DNA of 5,315 nt from a bacterium (GTDB lineage: Bacteria; Electryoneota; Electryoneia; Electryoneales; Electryoneaceae). The position numbers and the translations under genes are program-made. The stretch is from positions 1 to 5,315 of the forward strand of contig JANQEY010000137.1 in assembly GCA_028278125.1 (NCBI GenBank), written 5' to 3'. Under the pieces are notes generated by a model that saw only the letters and a program-made list of their open reading frames with translations, was not told where the DNA came from and made no database searches. Below are positions 1 to 5,032 of the stretch, one piece after another (positions within the stretch are counted from its first letter, which is position 1; every line of letters begins with the position of its first letter).

Positions 1-2
1 TA

Positions 3-734
3 ACCAATACTGTTCTCGCGGCCAGACTGGTAAAACGGGGCGAAGCGGGAGGGGTGATCTGCGGCAGCCGGGGCCAGTACCAGCATCATTTAAAGCAGAT
101 CGTTGCAGAATTTGGTTTACATGAAGGAGTGAACCAGCCGGCCGCCATGAATGTTGTACTCATGAAACAGGGAATGTATTTCATTTGTGATACCGCTGTT
201 ACAGAGAATCCGTCCGCTGAACAGATTGCTGATAACACTTTACTGGCGGCTGAGAGTATGAGGCGGGCATTTGTCTTGCCTAAAGGTGCATTGCTGTCTT
301 TCTGTAACAATGGAGCCGTCGAATCCAAATCCGCCGGGAAGATGAAGCAAGCCTTGGAGATCATACGTCAGCGTGCACCGGATCTGGAAATAGACGGCCA
401 GATGCGCGCTGATGCGGCATTACATGAAAAAATCCGGGAAATGGTTCTGCCTGATTCGACACTTCAGGGTCAGGCGAATCTGTTGATTATGCCCAATGTC
501 GACGCAGCAAAAATTGCCTATGACTTGATTAAAGTGCTGGGTGAGGCGATTACCATTGGTCCGATATTGCTGGGGATGGCATATCCGGTACAGATATTGA
601 CTGCATCCGCAACAGTCAGGCGTATTCATAATGGTTCTGCATTGGTCGCGGTGGATGCGCAGCGGTTTAGCGCTCTGAAACACACAAAGTCAGGATCAGA
701 GGAATTCACCGGGGAAATCAAGACAGCTGTTTGA
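3..734 (+). CDS. maeB: NADP-dependent malic enzyme MaeB, C-terminal phosphotransacetylase-like domain (5' end outside window)
   Basis: The open frame enters at the left edge and ends at TGA 732-734, giving 243 visible residues. MaeB proteins are about 760 residues, so only the C-terminal third is here. MaeB oxidatively decarboxylates malate to pyruvate with NADP in the cytoplasm. Its catalytic malic-enzyme domain would lie upstream of the window. The visible part is the phosphotransacetylase (PTA)-like domain, which in studied MaeB proteins is regulatory, sensing acetyl-CoA rather than making acetyl phosphate. Recognisable blocks, in order, are an NTVLAARLVKRGEA start, GVICGSRGQYQHH, the AEQIADNTLLAAESMRR helix, QALEIIRQRAPDLEIDGQM with DAAL after it, ANLLIMPNVDAAKIAYDLIK, and the closing SATVRRI...ALVAVDAQ. 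These follow E. coli MaeB almost block for block. The segment ALLSFCNNGAVES differs from the usual LSHSNFGS-like stretch. A stand-alone Pta is the alternative, but the block pattern fits MaeB better. The GTG at 54 is an internal valine, not a start. The gene converges on dsbB. Confidence 0.9.
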   Translation, partial: TNTVLAARLVKRGEAGGVICGSRGQYQHHLKQIVAEFGLHEGVNQPAAMNVVLMKQGMYFICDTAVTENPSAEQIADNTLLAAESMRRAFVLPKGALLSFCNNGAVESKSAGKMKQALEIIRQRAPDLEIDGQMRADAALHEKIREMVLPDSTLQGQANLLIMPNVDAAKIAYDLIKVLGEAITIGPILLGMAYPVQILTASATVRRIHNGSALVAVDAQRFSALKHTKSGSEEFTGEIKTAV

Positions 735-737
735 GCT

Positions 738-744
738 ACTTATT
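738..744. repeat. Left copy of IS target-site duplication (ACTTATT)
   Basis: The 7-bp sequence ACTTATT lies directly outside the left inverted repeat and is repeated exactly at 1750-1756, directly outside the right one. This is the mark of a transposition event. It lies 4 nt past the maeB stop codon. Confidence 0.85.
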
Positions 745-770
745 TGTGATCTCCCAAACCTGACCTGACA
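745..770 (+). repeat. IS left terminal inverted repeat (transposase 3' side)
   Basis: It begins TGTGATCTCCC and ends CCTGACCTGACA. It pairs with 1724-1749 at 19 of 26 positions. The conserved inner part is CCAAACCTGACCTGACA (754-770). It ends 8 nt before the transposase stop codon. Confidence 0.8.
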
Positions 771-778
771 CTAAACAG

Positions 779-1684
779 TTAAGCAGCTAGCTTTGATTTA
801 AGTATTTCATAGGGTGTCTTACCTTTCAAACCGGCATGAGGTCGATGATAGTTGTAGAACGCCTCCCATTCTGCCAGTTGTTGTTTAAGATTCCGGTCTT
901 CTGTATAGGTCAATAACTGATAAAACTCCTGCTTATCGGTTAAATGAGACCGTTCCACCTTACCATTCAGGTGAGGACTGGCTGGCTTGATATAGCGATG
1001 AATCATTCCACAATCTTCAGCATGCCAGTGAAATTTAGATTGGAATTCGTGACCATTGTCGGTGTGAACATATTTAATCCGGAATGGGAATTTTTTAACA
1101 ACATAATCCAAAAAATCAATGGCATTAGCTTGGGTATGTCGATGATAAACTTTCAGTGCTCGAATTCGTGTTGCATCATCAACGGCTGTATATTGGAAGC
1201 GTTTAATACGTCGGCCAGCTTTGTCTCGAAAGAACAGAAATTTTACATCAATCTGTACCTGATGACCTGGAACGGTCTTCTCATAACGTTTGAATGTACT
1301 AGGAGAACGTTTGGGTGAACCAGACGGTAATTTACTCATCCCATGGCGTAATAGCACACCACGGACCCCATTGGGTGACACTTTCAAACCATAATACCGC
1401 TCAAGGTACCAACTAATCCGTTGCTGGCCTAGTCCAAACTCACGGCGTACATAGAGTATTTTTTCTTCAATAGGCTTAGGTACCCGAATATTGGGATTCT
1501 CAGGACATGGTTTAGAGTTCACCAAGGCCTCAATACCTTGTGTCTCATACTGGCGTTTCCAACGGTAGTAGGTATCTCGGGAAATACCGTACCGTCGACA
1601 AGTGTGACTGACGTTTCCAGATTGCTTGACGTGTTCTAAGACTTTGGTTTTACGACGGATATCATGTGCCGCTTGTCGATTCAT
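779..1684 (-). CDS. IS481-family DDE transposase
   Basis: This 301-residue protein catalyses cut and strand transfer of its own element. The N-terminal half is a helix-turn-helix region: residues about 10-45 contain the HTH-like CRRYGISRDTYYRWKRQYE stretch, and a second HTH-like segment is at about 70-115 (ISWYLERYYGLKVSPNGVRG). The integrase/RNase H core (rve type) follows. The candidate catalytic triad is D146 in VQIDVKF, D209 in YVHTDNGHEF and E244 in HLNGKVERSH, giving 34 residues between the second Asp and the Glu, as usual for this class. The C-terminal YNYHRPHAGLKGKTPYEIL motif is typical of IS481 and IS3-like transposases. The length is normal and there is no frameshift or internal stop, so it appears intact. 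The ATG start at 1684 has a strong AGGAGG ribosome site 7 nt upstream. Confidence 0.93.
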   Translation of the reverse strand: MNRQAAHDIRRKTKVLEHVKQSGNVSHTCRRYGISRDTYYRWKRQYETQGIEALVNSKPCPENPNIRVPKPIEEKILYVRREFGLGQQRISWYLERYYGLKVSPNGVRGVLLRHGMSKLPSGSPKRSPSTFKRYEKTVPGHQVQIDVKFLFFRDKAGRRIKRFQYTAVDDATRIRALKVYHRHTQANAIDFLDYVVKKFPFRIKYVHTDNGHEFQSKFHWHAEDCGMIHRYIKPASPHLNGKVERSHLTDKQEFYQLLTYTEDRNLKQQLAEWEAFYNYHRPHAGLKGKTPYEILKSKLAA

Positions 1685-1691
1685 ACTTCAG

Positions 1692-1697
1692 ACCTCC
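1692..1697 (-). promoter_or_regulatory. Strong Shine-Dalgarno site of the transposase gene
   Basis: The minus strand reads AGGAGG, 7 nt before the ATG at 1682-1684. It fixes the transposase start. It is clearly stronger than anything in front of the chromosomal genes in this window, which have no good Shine-Dalgarno match. Confidence 0.75.
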
Positions 1698-1702
1698 TAA
1701 TT

Positions 1703-1727
1703 GACAGTTATAGGATAATAAACTGTC
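1703..1727. repeat. Short inverted repeat in the transposase leader, overlapping the IS end
   Basis: GACAGTT (1703-1709) and AACTGTC (1721-1727) form a perfect 7-bp inverted repeat around an 11-nt AT-rich loop. The outer arm overlaps the inner end of the right terminal repeat. It could be a transposase or regulator binding site, or an RNA hairpin limiting read-in transcription; both are inference. Confidence 0.45.
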
Positions 1728-1749
1728 AGGCCAGGTCTGGAGTTTCATA
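1724..1749 (-). repeat. IS right terminal inverted repeat (transposase 5' side)
   Basis: On the minus strand it begins TATGAAACTCC and ends CCTGGCCTGACA, matching the left end at 19 of 26 positions. Mismatches cluster at positions 6-9 from the tip. Confidence 0.8.
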
Positions 1750-1756
1750 ACTTATT
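1750..1756. repeat. Right copy of IS target-site duplication (ACTTATT)
   Basis: Exact copy of 738-744. It lies 2 nt outside the dsbB stop codon (1759-1761), so the insertion only just spared the gene. Confidence 0.85.
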
Positions 1757-1758
1757 GT

Positions 1759-2259
1759 TTAAATCAGCCAGAAAAGACGCTTTCTAAACAAATGAATGCT
1801 GCTGATTATCACCAGACATAGAAAACAGATCAGGCTCCATTCGGCAATACTCAGCGTCAAAAAAGTCCAGTCAATTTCAGCGCACTCTCCCGAACCGGTA
1901 AAAGCCAGTTTTAAGACATCCATTAACGGAAATACCTCTAACATATAATCCAGACCGGGACCACACTCCGGGACTTTATCGGGCGGTAAGTGCTGTAATC
2001 GCACCTGCCAGCCGGCAATGGCCGCACCAGATGCTGCGGAAGTCAATATCAAGCCGCTGTATACCCGTAACCAGAAATTATGGGGCGCATGGATCAGACC
2101 GACAAGTGAGAAAATGATAATGGCGATATATGCGAGTCGTTGAAAAATACATAGCGGGCAGGGATCAAGACCATCAACAAATTGCAGATAATAACCATAG
2201 ACAAGTAACGAGCTGCAGCCTAAAAATAATAACAAGTAAAAAAGTCTCGGTTGTTTCAT
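1759..2259 (-). CDS. dsbB: Disulfide bond formation protein DsbB (quinone-linked oxidase of DsbA)
   Basis: DsbB is an inner-membrane protein that reoxidises periplasmic DsbA and passes the electrons to quinone. From the ATG at 2259 the protein has 166 residues, normal for the family. Four hydrophobic segments are visible at about 7-25, 39-57, 67-84 and 140-158. The first periplasmic loop carries the CxxC redox pair C34 and C37 (LDPCPLC), followed by R41, which corresponds to the quinone-site arginine of E. coli DsbB. The second loop carries the other pair, C99 (PECGPGLDY) and C126 (GSGECAEIDW). All four redox cysteines are present, so it should be active. The open frame extends to a TTG at 2280, adding 7 residues. 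I prefer the ATG because MKQPRLFYLL leads straight into the first membrane segment, but neither start has a good Shine-Dalgarno site. The 3' end abuts an IS481 insertion that leaves the C-terminus intact. Confidence 0.93.
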   Translation of the reverse strand: MKQPRLFYLLLFLGCSSLLVYGYYLQFVDGLDPCPLCIFQRLAYIAIIIFSLVGLIHAPHNFWLRVYSGLILTSAASGAAIAGWQVRLQHLPPDKVPECGPGLDYMLEVFPLMDVLKLAFTGSGECAEIDWTFLTLSIAEWSLICFLCLVIISSIHLFRKRLFWLI

Positions 2260-2298
2260 TAATACGTAACCACTGTTCAATAATTAGTCATAAATAGG

Positions 2299-2329
2299 AT
2301 CTTAAGCAAATATTGGCTCTAAGTGTAAA
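2299..2329 (-). promoter_or_regulatory. Possible sigma70-type promoter for dsbB
   Basis: On the minus strand TTTACA (2324-2329, 5 of 6 to the -35 consensus) is followed after 19 nt by TAAGAT (2299-2304, 4 of 6 to the -10 consensus). The spacing is longer than ideal. It lies about 40 nt upstream of the preferred dsbB start, in an AT-rich stretch. This is a weak, position-supported guess. Confidence 0.25.
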
Positions 2330-2345
2330 TTAATTTTGATAGGAA

Positions 2346-2372
2346 CCACGGAGAACACGGAGGATACGGAGA
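2346..2372. repeat. Three tandem 9-nt units of the CACGGAG/CACAGAG intergenic repeat
   Basis: Three adjacent 9-mers (CCACGGAGA, ACACGGAGG, ATACGGAGA) are directly readable. The second has an 8-bp inverted match, CCTCCGTG, at 2416-2423, so the 60-nt stretch could fold. The same 9-nt unit in its CACAGAG form recurs at 4807-4824, 4842-4859 and, inverted, 5002-5019. The unit appears to be a dispersed, non-coding intergenic repeat. Confidence 0.75.
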
Positions 2373-2444
2373 ATAAAAAATTAATAAAATCTCATAAGTT
2401 CATAAAGAATCCCAGCCTCCGTGAATTTATACACTGTGAAACAT

Positions 2445-2515
2445 GAGTCGGTACTCGAAACTCGTGGCCAGGTTCTCGAATAATCAAACGAGAACCGAGT
2501 CCCTAGCACCGAGTC
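2445..2515 (-). repeat. 71-nt imperfect hairpin just downstream of yheT
   Basis: The apical stem GGTTCTCG (2471-2478) / CGAGAACC (2489-2496) is perfect, with a 10-nt loop. A lower stem pairs 2445-2463 with 2497-2515 at 14 of 19 positions, with a 7-nt bulge (2464-2470) on the left arm. In minus-strand RNA three of the five mismatches become G-U pairs, leaving 17 of 19 paired, so the structure suits the yheT transcript better than the plus strand. The right arm also contains a 10-bp direct repeat, ACCGAGTCCC (2494-2503 and 2508-2517, period 14). No T-run follows on either strand, so it is not a classical intrinsic terminator. It begins 16 nt past the yheT stop and could protect the mRNA end or be a mobile intergenic repeat. 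Confidence 0.6.
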
Positions 2516-2531
2516 CCGGGAAATAAATTGA

Positions 2532-3488
2532 TTAACCAATTTTTTCCCTAAAAAACTGCGGGATACGCCGTTCCAGCCAATAGAACGGGGACCATGGAAA
2601 ATTACCGCTGACGAAACCCACATGGCCGCCTTTTGCGGAAATTTCCAGAGTCACATAATCAGATATTTCTTTGTCATCAGGGACGGCAGCAGCCGTCATA
2701 AATGGGTCATCGAGCGCATGGCAGATCAAGGTCGGTACCCGGATATTTTTTAAATACTGGCGACAACTGCTTTGCTCGTAGTAATCATCAACATCTTTAA
2801 ATCCATGTAAAGGTGCGGTGATCTGGTCATCAAATAATTTAAAGGTATTCAGCCTGGAAATATTTTCCAGCGAAACCGGTGAAGGCATGGATTTGAATTT
2901 GTCCAGCAACTTCTTTTTCAGACGTTGTAACAAATGCCACTGATAGAGTCTGGAAAATCCTTTCTCCAGGGTTTCCGCCCCGTTGGCAAGCAGAAAAGGA
3001 ACGGATACCGCAGCGGCTGCATTGAGATATTTCTGTTCGCCGCTTTCACCCAGGTATTTCAACAGGGCATTACCCCCCAATGAATACCCTATCGCGGCAA
3101 GAGGTGTATCGGGATATCGTTGTCGCATTGTATGTATCAGGAATGAGATATCACCGGTATCACCGGAGTGGTAGCTGCGTGGAAGGCGGTTGTGTTCACC
3201 ACTACAGCCCCTGAAATGCATAAAAACCGCCCGCCATCCCATTTCATGTACAGCTGCTAACATACCCGTGGCGTAAGGTGATCGGACACATCCTTCCAGC
3301 CCGTGAAAAATGAGGACAATCGGCCCTGATTTTCCTTCAGTTTGGCAGAGATCGATGAAATCCCCATCCGGGAGTTCCAGACGTTCGGGAGACAGTGATA
3401 GTTTTTCAGGATATCTAAACAGGTACGGCCAGAGTGTTTGGCTGTGAGGAGCGGGTAACCACCATGCCGGATTAAAGCGGCTGTTCAT
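2532..3488 (-). CDS. yheT: YheT-family alpha/beta hydrolase
   Basis: This 318-residue cytoplasmic protein is of normal length for the YheT/ABHD1-3-like family of alpha/beta hydrolases, whose bacterial substrate is not settled (esterase-type activity is assumed). The N-terminal FNPAWWLPAPHSQTLWP block is the family hallmark. The oxyanion strand-turn is HGLEG at 62-66 and the FRGCSGE turn is at 92-98. The nucleophile elbow GYSLGGN puts the catalytic serine at S136. The acid is D260 or D261 in HALDDPFM, and the base is H289 in GGHVGF. The triad is therefore complete. There is no signal peptide. The start ATG overlaps the ygfZ stop by 4 bp (ATGA, 3485-3488), which indicates translational coupling. 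A 71-nt hairpin lies just after the stop. Family placement is firm and the function is inferred only at class level. Confidence 0.92.
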   Translation of the reverse strand: MNSRFNPAWWLPAPHSQTLWPYLFRYPEKLSLSPERLELPDGDFIDLCQTEGKSGPIVLIFHGLEGCVRSPYATGMLAAVHEMGWRAVFMHFRGCSGEHNRLPRSYHSGDTGDISFLIHTMRQRYPDTPLAAIGYSLGGNALLKYLGESGEQKYLNAAAAVSVPFLLANGAETLEKGFSRLYQWHLLQRLKKKLLDKFKSMPSPVSLENISRLNTFKLFDDQITAPLHGFKDVDDYYEQSSCRQYLKNIRVPTLICHALDDPFMTAAAVPDDKEISDYVTLEISAKGGHVGFVSGNFPWSPFYWLERRIPQFFREKIG

Positions 3489-4513
3489 TCAACAGGGTAG
3501 GGCAATGAATCAAGTTGTATGTCAGGCCCGTCCGCTGAATGGATATGCAGGATTTCATGGTTGTTAGCCACACTGTCGACAACGGCAAGTACAGTCATCC
3601 CCTTTTCCGGATGTGCTGCACTGTTGACGATAGTGCCTATACTTTGTTCCAGCTCATCCCGATAGAGTTTTGTGGCCGGGGGAAATAATATTTCTGAGGA
3701 ACTGTGACCAAGGTATAGACGCTTTTTTTCCCTGCCGCGGTAATGCAGGCGTGCGATCACTTCCTGTCCGGGAAAACAGCCTTTACTGAAACTCAGCCCG
3801 CCCAGCAGATCGAGGTTTAGTTCCTGAGGTAAAAACGATTCGCTGGTATCCTTATAAACCCAGGCATGCCCGGATAAAATATCGAACAGTTGCCAGTATC
3901 GACTGCCTATGGGTATGAGTCTGGCCGACAGGGATTGCCATAATGCTTCGATGCGATCATAACGGCCAATGATGATGTAACGGGATGTTTCGTCAGGCAG
4001 TGCAATAAGCACAAGCTCATTGTTTGTGGAATACTGATAAGGTTCCGGGATGCCATCAAATTTAGCCGTTAATATCGATTTTACAGCATTTCCCCTGACA
4101 CCGATGGCCGCTAACTTATTGCTCTGGTCTTGGATCGAGACATCAGCACGAAGGATGTACATTCGCAGACGCTGAATAAAAATATTTTTTAATTCATCGG
4201 GCAACAATAAATAAAATATATTTTCCTGTCGCAGCATAAGGAAATTAGCGATAACTCTTCCCTTGGGATTACACCAAGCGCTGCATTGTAATTTGCCGTC
4301 CTGTAACTGGCTTATATCGCTGGTGAACTGTCCGGAAAGAAATGTTTCCGTATCATCACCACTGATAGTGAGCAGATTGAGATAGGACAGATCCGTGATG
4401 ACATCGGTAAATGCATCATTGCTTTCCTGTTCCGGGTTGCCGAAATCATTGACAAAATTTCCCTGTATGTTTGCGCCGCTGGCCGATAGAAATGTCTTCC
4501 AGTTCGTTTCCAT
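3485..4513 (-). CDS. ygfZ: YgfZ, folate-binding Fe-S cluster maturation protein (GcvT-like/CAF17 family)
   Basis: YgfZ is a cytoplasmic tetrahydrofolate-binding protein needed for the activity of a subset of Fe-S enzymes, such as MiaB in E. coli; its mitochondrial relative is Iba57/CAF17. The 342 residues fit the family. The signature K-G-C-[FY]-x-G-Q-E occurs exactly at 244-251 (KGCFPGQE) with the functional cysteine C246, followed by the usual VIARLHYRGREKKRL. The N-terminal GcvT-like fold is marked by FLSGQFTSDI (58-67) and WCNPKGRVIANF (80-91). The start ATG lies 9 nt after the sdhE stop and has no clear Shine-Dalgarno site, so translation is probably coupled to sdhE. The stop overlaps the yheT start by 4 bp. 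In E. coli ygfZ is also beside sdhE but divergent from it; here the two are co-directional and sit behind sdhB. Confidence 0.93.
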   Translation of the reverse strand: METNWKTFLSASGANIQGNFVNDFGNPEQESNDAFTDVITDLSYLNLLTISGDDTETFLSGQFTSDISQLQDGKLQCSAWCNPKGRVIANFLMLRQENIFYLLLPDELKNIFIQRLRMYILRADVSIQDQSNKLAAIGVRGNAVKSILTAKFDGIPEPYQYSTNNELVLIALPDETSRYIIIGRYDRIEALWQSLSARLIPIGSRYWQLFDILSGHAWVYKDTSESFLPQELNLDLLGGLSFSKGCFPGQEVIARLHYRGREKKRLYLGHSSSEILFPPATKLYRDELEQSIGTIVNSAAHPEKGMTVLAVVDSVANNHEILHIHSADGPDIQLDSLPYPVE

Positions 4514-4522
4514 GATGATATT

Positions 4523-4771
4523 TTATTCAGATATGGTATTGAGGTGTTGAAAATATGTGATCAGGGGGTAGTAGTCAGGATTGGTCGGGGCGGATTTCCC
4601 CATGATCCAGCTGAGAATATCCAGATCGGCCTCTTCGAGGAATGATTCGAAGTTCTTTTTTTCATCATCCGATAAAACAGCATAATGTTGTTGCATAAAT
4701 TTCTGGAACAGTATATCCATTTCCCTGATGCCACGACGACAACGCCACATTAAACGGGATCGTTCAGTCAC
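4523..4771 (-). CDS. sdhE: SdhE, FAD assembly factor for succinate dehydrogenase (Sdh5/YgfY family)
   Basis: This small cytoplasmic protein of 82 residues promotes covalent attachment of FAD to SdhA, as SdhE does in enterobacteria and Sdh5/SDHAF2 does in mitochondria. The RGxxE motif that contacts the flavoprotein is intact (R13-G14-I15-R16-E17 in WRCRRGIREMD). LSDDEKKNF (33-41) and DLDILSWIMG (49-58) are the other conserved blocks. The start is GTG at 4771, the first possible start after an in-frame TGA 6 nt upstream. An ATG at codon 8 would begin right at the conserved W-x-C-R-R-G block and cut off the short lead that homologues have, so GTG is preferred. No convincing ribosome site precedes it. 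It lies 261 nt downstream of sdhB and 9 nt upstream of ygfZ, which fits its role in maturing succinate dehydrogenase. Confidence 0.93.
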   Translation of the reverse strand: MTERSRLMWRCRRGIREMDILFQKFMQQHYAVLSDDEKKNFESFLEEADLDILSWIMGKSAPTNPDYYPLITYFQHLNTISE

Positions 4772-4806
4772 GGATCAACGACAGGTTATTGTTGAATAAG
4801 TTGGGC

Positions 4807-4824
4807 TCACAGAGAACACCAAGG
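4807..4824. repeat. Degenerate copy of the CACAGAG 9-nt repeat pair
   Basis: Two 9-nt units, TCACAGAGA and ACACCAAGG, lie in the same orientation as the copy at 4842-4859. Extended to 4806-4825, the segment matches the sequence complementary to the arm beside sdhB at 16 of 20 positions. It lies 36 nt upstream of the sdhE start. Confidence 0.6.
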
Positions 4825-4838
4825 ACAATGAAAAAGAC

Positions 4839-5022
4839 TAGCCACAGAGGTCACAGAGAATAGAACTCTTCTATTTATCAATTTCATCTTTACTTACTTC
4901 CGTAGTTACCCTACCTTCTATGTCTTTAATAATACTGTTTATTAACCACGCAAGGGATCAGGAACAGTGAGATAATAAAAGTTATTTATAAACTTTTAAA
5001 TCCTCTGTGTTCTCTGTGGCTA
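4839..5022. repeat. 184-bp segment bounded by 22-bp inverted CACAGAG repeats, between sdhB and sdhE
   Basis: The left arm (4839-4860, TAGCCACAGAGG...) and the right arm (5001-5022) are inverted copies matching at 19 of 22 positions. Each is built of two 9-nt CACAGAG units. The core of about 140 bp is AT-rich and has no convincing gene. It contains a minus-strand open stretch (4871-4957) without an ATG, GTG or TTG start that reads IKDIEGRVTTEVSKDEIDK at its end, perhaps a gene remnant. It also contains a small AT hairpin (4976-4983 / 4991-4998). I find no flanking target duplication. The right arm begins only 10 nt past the sdhB stop. It could be a MITE-like element or two independent repeats in opposite orientation. 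Confidence 0.55.
4976..4998. other. Small AT-rich hairpin downstream of sdhB
   Basis: TAAAAGTT (4976-4983) pairs with AACTTTTA (4991-4998) as a perfect 8-bp stem with a 7-nt loop. It contains a single G-C pair and no strong T-run after it on the minus strand, so at most it is a weak terminator for the sdh transcript. Confidence 0.3.
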
Positions 5023-5032
5023 ATAACAGATT

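Larger units (their letters stand above)
745..1749 (-). mobile_element. Complete IS481-family insertion sequence, 1005 bp, inserted between convergent maeB and dsbB
   Basis: One full-length DDE transposase gene fills almost the whole element. The ends align as 26-bp imperfect inverted repeats (745-770 and 1724-1749, 19 of 26 identical, no gaps). The inner 17 bp match at 15 positions. The element is flanked by a 7-bp direct duplication, ACTTATT. Length, single ORF and a TGT at the left end fit the IS481 family; the right end begins TAT, so it has diverged by one base there. Removing the IS and one duplication copy restores a 12-bp spacer between the maeB and dsbB stop codons, so no reading frame was damaged. 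The transposase is on the minus strand, downstream of and in the same direction as dsbB and antisense to maeB. Whether it still moves cannot be told from one copy. Confidence 0.9.

Noticed and set aside
86..683. Minus-strand open frames opposite maeB
   Set aside because: They lie wholly within the plus-strand maeB frame, resemble no family, and have no ribosome site; they are antisense shadows.
944..1318. Plus-strand 124-codon open frame inside the IS
   Set aside because: It is antisense to the intact transposase catalytic core and has no recognisable motif.
2346..2372. CRISPR array
   Set aside because: The repeats are 9 nt, directly adjacent, without spacers, and no cas gene is present.
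2471..2496. Perfect 8-bp stem as an intrinsic terminator for yheT
   Set aside because: No T-run follows on either strand, so I list it as part of an imperfect hairpin rather than a terminator.
2381..2623. Minus-strand 80-codon open frame overlapping the yheT end and intergenic repeats
   Set aside because: It is out of frame with yheT and its 3' part runs through the hairpin and repeat DNA; no family resemblance.
4807..4887. Minus-strand 26-codon ORF starting ATG (4885-4887)
   Set aside because: Most of it is translated repeat units (SVTSV-type), and it has no ribosome site or family; it is a by-product of the 9-nt repeat.
4839..5022. Transposon with target-site duplication
   Set aside because: No direct repeat flanks the inverted arms, so a mobile_element call is not supported; it is kept as a repeat.
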